DNA of 64,000 nucleotides. Origin: a virus. The stretch is taken from IMG/VR virus record IMGVR_UViG_3300035698_014689, positions 30,887 to 94,886 of that record; one strand, given 5' to 3'. How positions within the stretch are numbered: position 1 is the stretch's first letter; every line of letters starts with the position of its first letter. This document shows positions 52,309 through 60,670 of the stretch, piece after piece. The position numbers and the translations under genes are program-made. A model generated the notes under the pieces. That model was not told the origin of the DNA, made no database searches, and worked only from the letters and a program-made list of their open reading frames with translations.

Positions 52309-52421
52309 TTTTCAAGACTCTCCCTCATCTCAAAATTGTGACCGCATTCAGCACAATCATTTTCAGAGGGAAACGTTAATCCCACCCTCAGCGATTTCCT
52401 ACCCTTTCTCTTGTCAGGCAT
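52281..52421 (-). CDS. Tiny zinc-ribbon protein, 46 aa
   Basis: MPDKRKGRKSLRVGLTFPSE start; CAECGH ... CPICG is a classic zinc ribbon. AGGAGG upstream. Common in small phage genes that modulate host or phage complexes. Confidence 0.65.
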   Translation of the reverse strand: MPDKRKGRKSLRVGLTFPSENDCAECGHNFEMRESLEKCPICGSEV

Positions 52422-52434
52422 TTTTCCTCCTATC

Positions 52435-52975
52435 TTATCTGTTATCACCACTCCCTTTCAGAACTCCTCGTTCCTTTCGGGAGAACAACTTCTCAATATT
52501 CAACTCGGCTACGGTTATCAAAGCATAATTGCGATATTCCGCATATCTCTTCATAATCATAGCAATGTAACAAAGATGGACTTGGAGAACAACCTGCTTC
52601 GGATATTCAATTTCTCCTCCACTGTCACGCATGATTTTCTTAGTCGTTTCAGCGATCATGGCCACACTATGGAAAAGCCTCGCTGAAAGTTCCGTATACT
52701 TATAATTCAAAATTTCCTGCTCAATCACGAAAATTCCAAAAAGCTCACTCATATCCAATGATATTTCAGAGCAGACATTCGAGACATACCAAAGAACGTC
52801 GCCTATCTCTTTGGCTACTTCCTCCCTGTCCACTTCTCCGTTAATCTTTTCCACCACTTCTCCCGATTCTCCCACCAAACCCGGCACCGGATAGTACAAA
52901 GTTCTCTCCTATGTCAGGGTACATGGCAGTACTTCTCGCCTTCACTTGATAATCATGCCAGTCGATCAACTTCAT
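52435..52975 (-). pseudogene. MazG-like nucleotide pyrophosphohydrolase, frameshifted
   Basis: N-terminal helix MKLIDWHDYQVKARSTAMYP (AGGAGG upstream) is in one frame and the catalytic part, TLYYPVPGLVGESGEVVEKI with EEVAKEIGDVLWYVSNV, is in another. A +1 change near 52897-52912 is needed to join them, and the second frame has a stop right before. Intact MazG proteins hydrolyse NTPs to NMP plus pyrophosphate. A TTG start giving only the second part is possible but would lose a core helix. Confidence 0.6.
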
Positions 52976-52983
52976 AAATCCTC

Positions 52984-53328
52984 CTATGTTGTCAATTTTA
53001 TATTATACCTGCCTTCCCCGTCTACGTCAACAACCATGTGAGACAAATCAGCGCAAACACCTGTCAAGTCACCTCCACTCTCTGCAACATCATAAATATA
53101 ACGCAGGCAAAGAAGCAACGCAGAGCTAATAAGCTCCTTAGAGAGGTCAGATGTCAATTGAGTGGTTATTGTGCCATCAGCTTGCTTTAACCACCGTTTC
53201 CCTTTCTTTTTATGAACAGTCAGTTCAAGCAATTTATCATCACACTCATCTTTCGGATCATACTTCCCCTCATAACCATTCCCAGCAAAAGCAAGCTTGA
53301 TCTTCACATTGTCTTGAATAACGTCCAT
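52984..53328 (-). CDS. Hypothetical protein
   Basis: 114 residues from an ATG that overlaps the previous stop (TAATG). Beta-rich start (VIQDNVKIKLAFAGNGYEGK), helical end. No family recognised. Confidence 0.55.
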   Translation of the reverse strand: MDVIQDNVKIKLAFAGNGYEGKYDPKDECDDKLLELTVHKKKGKRWLKQADGTITTQLTSDLSKELISSALLLCLRYIYDVAESGGDLTGVCADLSHMVVDVDGEGRYNIKLTT

Positions 53329-53642
53329 TATTTTATCTCCGTTTCCCACGTGAGAATATCCATTTTCATTTTCAAACGAAGCTTGCCACTACTGGCCAAA
53401 ACCTCGGAATTCAGAGCCTCCAAAATAACTTCATCCTGCCCCTTCCTGAATTTAGCAAAAACAACAAGCAAATCAGCCTTATCCTTTGGTGCGTTCGGAT
53501 GATCAATGAACCAGTTTTTCTGAAACTGATTCAGAGCGGCTATACTCGGAGGAGCCATCATCTTAGCCACTTTCTCCATCCAGCCGTTTCGTTTCTTCTC
53601 AGACATGCCATTCAGTTTTTCTTTGAACTCTCCTAACGTCAT
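53328..53642 (-). CDS. Hypothetical protein
   Basis: 104 residues, basic helical (MTLGEFKEKLNGMSEKKRNG). No family recognised. Confidence 0.55.
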   Translation of the reverse strand: MTLGEFKEKLNGMSEKKRNGWMEKVAKMMAPPSIAALNQFQKNWFIDHPNAPKDKADLLVVFAKFRKGQDEVILEALNSEVLASSGKLRLKMKMDILTWETEIK

Positions 53643-53645
53643 CTT

Positions 53646-54149
53646 TCAACCCTCCTTATTTTCAACGGGAATTTTCCCGCCCATACTAACGATATCTCCC
53701 TTCACTTCCAAAAAGTATCTGTTATCCAAAAGATTATCAACATCCTTGATTTCATACGTATGACCTTTTTGCTTATCCCACGCCTCCTTGTAACCATCCA
53801 AACGGGGAATGCCCTCGTGGAACTGTCTGCTCAGATCACCAAGCATCACAGGACTCCCCTGCTTTTCCTCCATCAACCAAAGCGTATACGCCCACATAAC
53901 AGCATGAGAGGGGTTCTTACATAATAGAGCCGTGAAAATAGCGGTATGTCTCTTAATTGTGACAGAGTGATTTTCGAGCCTTTTCAGGAGCACCTGATAA
54001 AGAAATCCATCTGTTCCTCCCATAAGCTCGTCATGGACTTTGACAATCTTCTCATCATCCAGTGACCACAGCAAATCAAAAAGTCTTTTCTCCTCTCCTG
54101 TGAGAAGCCTGCATTCCACATCCAATAAACCTTGATACTGCATAATCAT
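53646..54149 (-). CDS. Hypothetical protein
   Basis: 167 residues, helical, with WAYTLWLMEEKQGSPVMLGD; Cys-poor. AGGAG precedes the ATG. No family recognised. Confidence 0.55.
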   Translation of the reverse strand: MIMQYQGLLDVECRLLTGEEKRLFDLLWSLDDEKIVKVHDELMGGTDGFLYQVLLKRLENHSVTIKRHTAIFTALLCKNPSHAVMWAYTLWLMEEKQGSPVMLGDLSRQFHEGIPRLDGYKEAWDKQKGHTYEIKDVDNLLDNRYFLEVKGDIVSMGGKIPVENKEG

Positions 54150-54158
54150 TTACTCCTT

Positions 54159-54404
54159 TTATATCCATTCCTCCGTACAGGGACAGTTCATTTTATCCCC
54201 GTCTCGAATATCAATTTCTCCCGAACCCTCACAATCAGGACACTCATCCCACGGATCACATTCTCTACAAATATATTCAACGGGAGACTTCATCGTTGAC
54301 ATAGCAATCGCACTTATTATCATACCAAAGGTTAAAACCAACGCTCCAACTATCAAAAGAGCCAACGCAATCAACTCTAAATCTATCCCACTTAAATCAG
54401 TCAT
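54159..54404 (-). CDS. Small membrane protein with DnaJ-type zinc motif
   Basis: 81 residues. Residues about 10-32 form a membrane segment (LELIALALLIVGALVLTFGM), then CRECDPWDECPDCEGSGEI and CPCTEEW resemble the DnaJ zinc-finger repeat C-x-x-C-x-G-x-G. ATG at 54404 has AGGAG. Confidence 0.6.
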   Translation of the reverse strand: MTDLSGIDLELIALALLIVGALVLTFGMIISAIAMSTMKSPVEYICRECDPWDECPDCEGSGEIDIRDGDKMNCPCTEEWI

Positions 54405-54597
54405 TCTTCTCCTCATATAATGTTATGAACCATTCCTTGAACTCCTCAACATTTCGTGAGTCAAAAAGACAATTCTTGCAACCCTTCTCTATCTTCATAC
54501 AATTTTCCGATTGCGCCCCACCGCAGAAGTGCAAATTCATCAACTCAATCTCCACTTCATTCAACTCAGGTATTTTCTTTCCTTTATATTTGATCAT
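54397..54597 (-). CDS. Small Cys-rich protein
   Basis: 66 residues from an ATG with AGGAGG. CGGAQSENCMKIEKGCKNCL gives a likely zinc site. The palindrome at 54615-54630 sits directly upstream of its ribosome site. Confidence 0.6.
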   Translation of the reverse strand: MIKYKGKKIPELNEVEIELMNLHFCGGAQSENCMKIEKGCKNCLFDSRNVEEFKEWFITLYEEKND

Positions 54598-54598
54598 T

Positions 54599-56666
54599 CT
54601 ATACCTCCTGAAACGTGCATTCATGTGCACTCTTATCAGTGCGGAATTCTATGAAATCAGGAAACCTGAATTTCTTCCCATCCCACCCGTAATGCTTGAA
54701 CTCCACGACTCTTCCAAGCAACGCATCTTTTCTCACCTCATCGTCCATCTTACAACGAAAACCTTCAGGAAGCCCCACCCAGCAGACAGTGACGCTTCTT
54801 TTCTCTTGGAGTTGAACCAGTTTCACAGTGCCAACCCTCCCTGTTTTCGTGACTTTTCCCAGCTTGTGCTTCTTCTCCTCGTGAAAATCAGCAATGAAAG
54901 CATCACCTGTGTCCTCTAGTTTGATCTTCCAACCGAGCATACCACTATATTTCGTATCACCCAGTTTCAGAACATAGCCCTCCTTCGTAACGCCCTCCAA
55001 GCTCTTTAAAATCGCATTCAAGTCCTCAAGTGTGAACACCTCCACAGTGTCATAACTTTCAACGCACTCCAATTTCAGCATTCCCTCGTCCCTGAATTCA
55101 CGGATCATGTCAGTATATAACGCCTTTCTGTCCAATAGGTCAAAGTAACGAATATCCTCCCCGTTGAACATGAGCACATCATACACCACGAATTTCTTCG
55201 GAGTGTCCGACCTTGTGACATCTGAAGACGTGGAGTCGTCACAGTCAGCGCAAAGCTCCCCATCGTAAACGATTGACTCATCAGGATATAAATTGAGATA
55301 CCACTGCTGGTATTCTACCATCCAAGGCTCGGGAGTTCGTACCACGAATTGCTTATCTTTACTGGCTTCAACCCCTTTGGTTTTTCCCTCCTTGGAACGG
55401 GAAACCAACATCAAGCCATAGACTCCTAATTGCAGGGAGTAACGACAATTATGAACCAGTGCATTATTGGCGAAAAAGCACTCTGTTTTCTTCACAGAAA
55501 TATTCCACCTTCTTTCTATCCTAGTTAATCTTTCTATCTTTACAACTTCACCGTATTTAATACTTGAGGCTTTAAAAATCACAAGTGCTTTTCGTTTCTT
55601 TAACCAATAGTGAATAGCAGACTTACTCACACCATATTTTCTGCCCAATTCCGACATTACCATCCATTTCCCTTCGGATAAAAGTCTCTCATAATCTAAA
55701 ATCATTTGATTAACATCAAAATCAATTTTTCTGTGACTTGTCGCTAACCTTTTAAGATACGCCTCTCTTCCCTCAATCTGTGCACTTCTTAAATACTCCT
55801 GAACCAAAGTCTCCTTCTTTCTATGACAACTTGGACAAAGAGATTCCAAATTCTCAAGACTATTATCTTGAGATATACCAAAAGGCGTTTTATGATGCAC
55901 CACTAATAAACAATCCGAAGCAAAAACAATCAACACACTTGTTTCCATCTCTGTCCAAAGCTCTTCCACGTTGAACAAGCCAATCCACACCTCTATAATC
56001 TAAACGCCCACCCCTCCACATCGAGTTCTTTTTTCCTGAAAATTTTGCACGTCTTACTCTCGTATTATGCCCCTCTTTAACTGTTCTAGTGCGGATTTTG
56101 TATCTGCTTAGGGCATTAACAACAGCCTGACGACTGCAACCAATTAACGTTGCCACATCATCTAAAGACTCTTGCTTTCTGATGTAATGAGCAACCAAAA
56201 ATGCCTCGTTTAAACGAGGATATTTTTTCCTTCTTGTTGACTCTTTAATCGGGTCTAATAAAACAGGTCTATTCAACATTTCCTCAGCCTCAATCCATTT
56301 TCCTTCACTATAAAAGGGGTGTTGAGGTGTGCAAATTATTTTTGACACCTCTCCCTCCGACTCAATTGTCAACTCGATCCATTCAGAAGAAAGGCCGTTG
56401 TCAAACACCTTTGCTACTTGAGCATTTACTAATCTCCTCCTTTTCTTGTCAAATGATTTGATCCAGTCACCCTCCTGAATATCACGTATACTTTTATGTG
56501 TACAATTAGACATTAAGATAGGCGTATCCTCTACAAAACAACCATCCTCTTTCCTCTCCCTGACTACTTCCCCTTTGATAGGGCCTTTCTCCAACAGAGC
56601 GATCAAGTGGTCAGTGGGACGTAATCTACCCAGTGTTATTTGATTTTTATTCCTCCAGTCCATCAT
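54599..56666 (-). CDS. ATP-dependent DNA ligase with an intein; reading frame broken in the intein
   Basis: Exteins total about 324 residues. Motif I KEDG/CR is split by the intein right after KEDG (Lys39 is the catalytic lysine); motif III IVYDGELC, motif IV KEGYVLKLGD and motif V WKIKL follow in the C-extein. The two halves are in different frames because of one extra T in a T5 run at 55922-55926 inside the intein HNH domain. As sequenced, no complete ligase is made unless the ribosome slips or the base is an error. Confidence 0.85.
54615..54630. promoter_or_regulatory. Dispersed palindrome, exact copy (GTGCATTCATGTGCAC)
   Basis: At the end of the ligase gene and directly upstream of the ribosome binding site of the small Cys-rich gene. 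Confidence 0.6.
55448..56540 (-). other. DNA ligase intein, HNH type, frameshifted
   Basis: Starts CFVEDTPILMSNC (residue 43), block B CTPQHPFYSEGKW, HTH-like repeats (TLIGCSRQAVVNALSRYKI; KYGVSKSAIHYWLKKRKA) and an HNH part split by the frameshift (KCVDCF / ASDCLLVVHHKTPFG ... SLCPSCHRKKE). Ends CFFANNALVHN before Cys. HN and Cys splicing residues are present. Confidence 0.85.
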
Positions 56667-56878
56667 GCTTCCTCCTCAGTCTTCTCGCCCCAGTCTGACA
56701 TAAATTTCGAACGCATCTTAAAGAGCTCCTCCATGACCGATCTCAAAGAGAAAGTCAAAAAGCCTAGAACCACCGTCACAGCAGAGAACGCTGTAAAAAG
56801 AGGAAAAAACAACATCCACAAAATAAACGTGATCAAAATGCCTATCACGTACCCAAAAAATGAATCTCTTATTTTCAT
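56663..56878 (-). CDS. Small membrane protein
   Basis: 71 residues: one or two hydrophobic segments (FGYVIGILITFILWMLFFPL ... FSAVTVVLGFLTF) then a charged helix. Overlaps the ligase start (ATGA). Confidence 0.55.
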   Translation of the reverse strand: MKIRDSFFGYVIGILITFILWMLFFPLFTAFSAVTVVLGFLTFSLRSVMEELFKMRSKFMSDWGEKTEEEA

Positions 56879-56879
56879 C

Positions 56880-57377
56880 CTACTCCTTCTTTGTTTCAGG
56901 AACCAACAACAAACCAGCGACTCTTCTCAGAGTATCAGCCAACGAATCGGGAACATGACTGATCATACAGAGAACCCCATCATCGGAAATCATAGGAACA
57001 AACGGCTCACTCTTCCCGAAAGGCACATTTCCCAAAATAGGAACAAAGCACTCGTTTACGAAGTGCACGTATTTATCAGAAGCATACGCCCTGAACGCAT
57101 CATTTGAAGAGTCGTCCATAATACTGAATGGCGTGACCTTGAATTGCACATCATTATCCAATGCGTCCTCTATCACCTTCTTCTCATGTCCAATCAAAGG
57201 GGTCTCAGGCAAAAACTCTGAGTCAGAACTTCCCCTTCGGCGAATCCATTCGATTGTGTCCCCATCCAAAATCTCCTTTGGAATCTGAAACAAGCGAGTG
57301 CCAATAAAATCGGAGAACTCCTTCACCATCACCTTTTTTGGCAATGCTTGTCTAACTAAATTTAATCCTAATGTCAT
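56880..57377 (-). CDS. Hypothetical protein
   Basis: 165 residues from an ATG with AGGAGGTG. Two parts: FIGTRLFQIPKEILDGDTIE and FAYASDKY-like VHFVNECFVPILGNVPFGKS. No family recognised. Confidence 0.5.
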   Translation of the reverse strand: MTLGLNLVRQALPKKVMVKEFSDFIGTRLFQIPKEILDGDTIEWIRRRGSSDSEFLPETPLIGHEKKVIEDALDNDVQFKVTPFSIMDDSSNDAFRAYASDKYVHFVNECFVPILGNVPFGKSEPFVPMISDDGVLCMISHVPDSLADTLRRVAGLLLVPETKKE

Positions 57378-57387
57378 TTTCACCTCC

Positions 57388-57837
57388 TCAGAAGTATTTG
57401 GAGAGTATTTGATATTCGAGCTCGGTCAATTCCACAGAGGACTCCAAAACATATGTTCGATCCTCAATATCAACTATAACAGTTTCAAAAGACCTGTTCA
57501 CAACACCACCACCCCACTTCTCCATCCAAATATCCTCAACCCTCTTCCTGTCAGGTGCAGTGATCAATTGAGTATCACCATACTCAAACCCATTATTATT
57601 GATCGTCTCACGAACAAGCCAGCGTTTCAGTTCACCTTCAGCGACCACGACCTGCTTCTGTGGCCTACGTTTTTCCAGCAGGGAAATCAGGGACATTTCC
57701 AGTAGCCCTGTCTTCTGCTGTGCGGGATTGAGGTTTTTTCCGAAAGCCAGCGCCTTATCAGAGACCTCCTTCGGAACACGAACATTCCAAAATTCAAACT
57801 CACCTTCAGCCTTCTTCCTTCCTAATTTCTTCGTCAT
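57388..57837 (-). CDS. Hypothetical protein, possible ribbon-helix-helix N-terminus
   Basis: 149 residues. FWNVRVPKEVSDKALAFGKN near the start has the strand-then-helix pattern of ribbon-helix-helix DNA-binding proteins, suggesting a repressor-like role; the second half is beta-rich. One candidate for a regulator of the dispersed palindrome, untested. Confidence 0.45.
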   Translation of the reverse strand: MTKKLGRKKAEGEFEFWNVRVPKEVSDKALAFGKNLNPAQQKTGLLEMSLISLLEKRRPQKQVVVAEGELKRWLVRETINNNGFEYGDTQLITAPDRKRVEDIWMEKWGGGVVNRSFETVIVDIEDRTYVLESSVELTELEYQILSKYF

Positions 57838-57859
57838 TTCACGCTCCTTTTTTTAGTTG

Positions 57860-57979
57860 TTAAACCGCAATCTCTTCTCTTTCTTCATCAACTACTTTAT
57901 AACAATCATAACCATACGTCTGATCCCAACCGTTAAACACGTCTCCAATCTTCGGGGGAGTCGTCACAACCACAGGCAT
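57860..57979 (-). CDS. Small ORF overlapping the radical SAM gene end (39 aa)
   Basis: MPVVVTTPPKIGDVFNGWDQ start with GGAGATG upstream; ends acidic. It lies in another frame over the last 47 bases of the radical SAM gene and fills the gap before 57837. Confidence 0.45.
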   Translation of the reverse strand: MPVVVTTPPKIGDVFNGWDQTYGYDCYKVVDEEREEIAV

Positions 57980-58487
57980 AAACATCTCCGTTCGGATGAA
58001 CCATCATCATATCACAGGCGCAACCCTCTTTCCCTATATCACATCTGCCTGAATTTATCAAATCTTCCCCAACATTTCGTATCTCTCTAAGATCACCCTC
58101 AGCAACAGGGGAAAAACCACGATGATTTTCTATCTTGCCTTGGGTGAAAGCCTCTATCACTTCAGGATCAATTGGATCGTGAAAATCATCCTGCGACAAC
58201 ACCACTCCTAAAATGCCCGACCTCGCCATATTCGCCAAAACAATACTGGTCTCAGTCATCGAACCATTAGTGGCAAGCCAAACAAACTCACAGAAGCTCT
58301 GGCCAAGCGATAGAAACAACATTTTCTCGAAGTTGGGGTTCAAGGTTGGTTCTCCTCCTCCGAGACTTATACTCTCAGGTTCGTGTGATAGACACGCCTT
58401 AAAGGTTTCCAAGGACATATCCTCACCCTCTTCCGTGGCACTCATACAGCAGTGAGCACACGACATATTACATCTTTCCGTAAGCAT
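57933..58487 (-). CDS. Radical SAM enzyme (short, phage-encoded)
   Basis: 184 residues. The cluster motif CNMSCAHC (Cys6, Cys10, Cys13) sits at the very N-terminus, followed by the SAM-binding GGGEPTLNP (43-51), LATNGS strand end, VLSQDDFHDP and a C-terminal Cys group CDIGKEGCACDMM ... CGC, which may bind a second cluster (SPASM/twitch-like). It should generate a 5'-deoxyadenosyl radical; substrate unknown, perhaps nucleotide or peptide modification. Confidence 0.8.
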   Translation of the reverse strand: MLTERCNMSCAHCCMSATEEGEDMSLETFKACLSHEPESISLGGGEPTLNPNFEKMLFLSLGQSFCEFVWLATNGSMTETSIVLANMARSGILGVVLSQDDFHDPIDPEVIEAFTQGKIENHRGFSPVAEGDLREIRNVGEDLINSGRCDIGKEGCACDMMMVHPNGDVYACGCDDSPEDWRRV

Positions 58488-58497
58488 GATATAGATA

Positions 58498-58902
58498 CTA
58501 CACCTCCAACTTTTTGATTTTCGATTTTATCTCCTCTGCCTCAACTATCTCACTATGAAAAGCAGAGTGGCAATTTCTACAAAGAATCAGACACTTTCTC
58601 AACTCCTTTTCAATATCCTCAAATTTCCAGTTATTACTTATCATATTTCCAATCGAATGATCTTTCTTACTTGGGTCTTTGTGATGAAAGTCAAACTGGG
58701 AAGGTATCTCACTAGAAAATCCACAGCAAGGACAAAGAGGGCCACCTAAAAAATAAAGGCATTTTCTTTTTAACTTACTCCTTCTGACGGTCATCAATTC
58801 ATTAGTTCTTGCTCTATTCCTTTCTCTATAATCACGTTCATATTCAAGAGAAGAATCAAGATTATTCTCCCTTCTTTCCTTCCGTTTGCTGGCCAGTTTC
58901 AC
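58498..58902 (-). CDS. HNH homing-type endonuclease
   Basis: 134 residues. Basic N-terminus, then CCPCCGFSSEIPSQFDFHHK, a Lys/Asp linker and LILCRNCHSAFHSE give an HNH nuclease with zinc Cys pairs. Free-standing; another sign of heavy homing activity. Confidence 0.75.
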   Translation of the reverse strand: MKLASKRKERRENNLDSSLEYERDYRERNRARTNELMTVRRSKLKRKCLYFLGGPLCPCCGFSSEIPSQFDFHHKDPSKKDHSIGNMISNNWKFEDIEKELRKCLILCRNCHSAFHSEIVEAEEIKSKIKKLEV

Positions 58903-58937
58903 TTTATTCTCCTCTACATACTCACGAGCCTTTTCAT

Positions 58938-59117
58938 TTAATTTTTTCCTGTTTGCACCCCTATATTTTTTGTGCTGTTCATATCTAGTCTGTTTTTCAG
59001 GCCTTCTAAAAGTGACATTTGAACCTCCTGTGTATAATGAAACATACCACGTTCAACTTTTTCAGTCAAATACCCAAAACTGAATAGACTTATACCAATT
59101 GTCAACACTATATACAT
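58938..59117 (-). CDS. Small membrane protein (59 aa)
   Basis: Starts MYIVLTIGISLFSFGYLTEK, a short membrane helix, then a charged helix. GGAG precedes the start; the palindrome copy at 59127 is directly upstream. Confidence 0.5.
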   Translation of the reverse strand: MYIVLTIGISLFSFGYLTEKVERGMFHYTQEVQMSLLEGLKNRLDMNSTKNIGVQTGKN

Positions 59118-59126
59118 ACTTTCTCC

Positions 59127-59142
59127 GTGCAATTATGTGCAC
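59127..59142. promoter_or_regulatory. Dispersed palindrome, exact copy (GTGCAATTATGTGCAC)
   Basis: In the 27-bp gap between 59145 and 59117, immediately upstream of a ribosome binding site. Confidence 0.6.
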
Positions 59143-59144
59143 TT

Positions 59145-59366
59145 TTATGCTAAAATCATTCCCTCTTCAACAACAAAGTCATCTGGCATTGCCTCAAGTG
59201 CTTTAAGGTGTTTGCAACGTCTGTCTTCAGGCTTCACATTCTTCTGAAATCTCCATGCAGGGCAAGAGCAGTAAACAGGCTTTCTATCGTTCTTGGGAAC
59301 CACCAGTTCATAATCCCTTCCACTACTACTCACGAATCCAATCCTTCTTTGACTATCCCTTTCCAT
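59145..59366 (-). CDS. SWIM-type zinc-finger protein (73 aa)
   Basis: YCSCPAWRFQ ... RRCKHLKAL gives C-x-C ... C-x-H. Smaller relative of the protein at 32388-32771. Likely a nucleic-acid or protein adaptor. Confidence 0.65.
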   Translation of the reverse strand: MERDSQRRIGFVSSSGRDYELVVPKNDRKPVYCSCPAWRFQKNVKPEDRRCKHLKALEAMPDDFVVEEGMILA

Positions 59367-59400
59367 GCCAGTTTCCTCCTATTTAAAAACACTATTTTTC

Positions 59401-59739
59401 TCAGACATTGCAGGATTGCAGGTATGCCCTTTCTAATTTTCCCCTGTCGGAGACTGCTAGAATCTGTGACCAGTATTTCGTGATTTTCTTTTTCAAAAAC
59501 AGAATCTGCTTGGAAGAGAGATAACCACGATCCAAATACTGGGAAGCCAACGAAGATAAAAATTCAGCGTCGAAAGCTGTGAAACCCATTTCATTATGTT
59601 CAACAGTTGTCTCGGAGGTTTTCTCAACATCCGTCTGAAAAGAATATATCACCAGCAGAGCCCTCAGAGCCCACTTCTCATTTTCAGCCAGCATGTTCCT
59701 AACAAATCCCTTCAAAGCCTTTTTTGTGATCTTAGCCAT
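59401..59739 (-). CDS. Conserved phage/plasmid protein
   Basis: 112 residues. WALRALLVIYSFQT ... EHNEMGFTAFDAEFLSSLAS ... DRGYLSSKQILFLKKKITKY is a family seen in many phages and plasmids (G-x-G-F-x-x-x-D-x-x-x-L-x-S ... L-S-x-K-Q). Function unknown. Confidence 0.65.
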   Translation of the reverse strand: MAKITKKALKGFVRNMLAENEKWALRALLVIYSFQTDVEKTSETTVEHNEMGFTAFDAEFLSSLASQYLDRGYLSSKQILFLKKKITKYWSQILAVSDRGKLERAYLQSCNV

Positions 59740-59752
59740 AACCTATTTTCTC

Positions 59753-59902
59753 CTATTTAGTGACAACAACAAAAAGCCTGCCAGTCTCATGGGAAACAAC
59801 CATCAATGTACCTGTTCTTTCACTCAAAGTTTCAGTGACCTCAAGTCTTCCGTCTTTGAGTGCCTTTTCAAAATCTTCTTGGTTTTCAATTCTAATCCCC
59901 AT
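59753..59902 (-). CDS. Small hypothetical protein (49 aa)
   Basis: MGIRIENQEDFEKALKDGRL start with GGAGG upstream; beta-rich end. First gene of the large leftward early operon. Confidence 0.55.
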   Translation of the reverse strand: MGIRIENQEDFEKALKDGRLEVTETLSERTGTLMVVSHETGRLFVVVTK

Positions 59903-59949
59903 TTCAATTTCCTCCTATTTAAAACACATTTCACATTCAACATGGATAG

Positions 59950-59977
59950 AACATACAGGCATGGACGTATATTACAA
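59950..59977 (-). promoter_or_regulatory. Candidate leftward promoter (TTGTAA-N16-TATGTT)
   Basis: -35 at 59972-59977, -10 at 59950-59955, in the 186-bp divergent gap 59903-60088. It would drive the leftward early genes. Confidence 0.45.
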
Positions 59978-60015
59978 GTACTTAAACAAAGAAAAATCGG
60001 AGTTTTTTTCAAGAC

Positions 60016-60043
60016 TTGCTAAAACGGGTTGCAATGCTATCTT
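60016..60043 (+). promoter_or_regulatory. Candidate rightward promoter (TTGCTA-N16-TATCTT, extended -10)
   Basis: -35 at 60016-60021, -10 at 60038-60043 with a TGC extension, 45 bases before the methyltransferase start. Divergent from the promoter at 59950. Confidence 0.5.
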
Positions 60044-60088
60044 ATTACTCGTTCGTGTATTAGAGAGAAGGGAAACAACAACGGAGGC

Positions 60089-60670
60089 ATGATGATGGAC
60101 TACTATCACAGCATCGGCAAAAACATCGGAGAAGGTTGGAATCTCGTGATTCTCGGGCTTCTAAAACAGTCGGCAGTATTGAAATTCAAAGGAGCGAGCA
60201 TACTCGACCTCGGCTGTGCGGAAGGGGGCTATTGCAAAGAGGCCCTTGAGAAAGGTGCGAAAACCGTCATCGGCTACGAGCAAAATCCAGTTATGATTGA
60301 TCGAATGAATGACTGGCTCCTCCGCAAAAGCAAAAGCAATAAGAGAAAAATGGACTTGCGACAAGAGAATCTCAATGATTCGAAGGTCAGAGAGTCTCTT
60401 CCTGATGCGGACATTGTTTTCTTTCTGAATCTGCATCACCATTTGGAAGCACCAATCGAGATGCTTGAGATTCTCTGCGACAAGTGCGAAGGTGTTCTCG
60501 TGACGAATGGTTATCAGATTGAATCACAAACCGCACCCGCTCCCACCAAAGGCCGTCAAAAGCTGGGAACGAATTACGTGATTGAGATTCTACATAACAA
60601 GGGACTTGATGTGATCAACCTTGGACAATACCGTGAAGGTCGTGACTTAATCGTCGGGTACAAGAAATAA
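60089..60670 (+). CDS. Class I SAM-dependent methyltransferase
   Basis: 193 residues from the first of three tandem ATGs with CGGAGG. Motif I ILDLGCAEGG (38-47), acidic end of strand 2 in IGYEQN (Glu64), IVFFLNLHHHLEAP in the strand 4 region. The fold is typical of small-molecule, tRNA or O-methyltransferases; substrate unknown. First gene of the only rightward operon. Confidence 0.78.
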   Translation: MMMDYYHSIGKNIGEGWNLVILGLLKQSAVLKFKGASILDLGCAEGGYCKEALEKGAKTVIGYEQNPVMIDRMNDWLLRKSKSNKRKMDLRQENLNDSKVRESLPDADIVFFLNLHHHLEAPIEMLEILCDKCEGVLVTNGYQIESQTAPAPTKGRQKLGTNYVIEILHNKGLDVINLGQYREGRDLIVGYKK

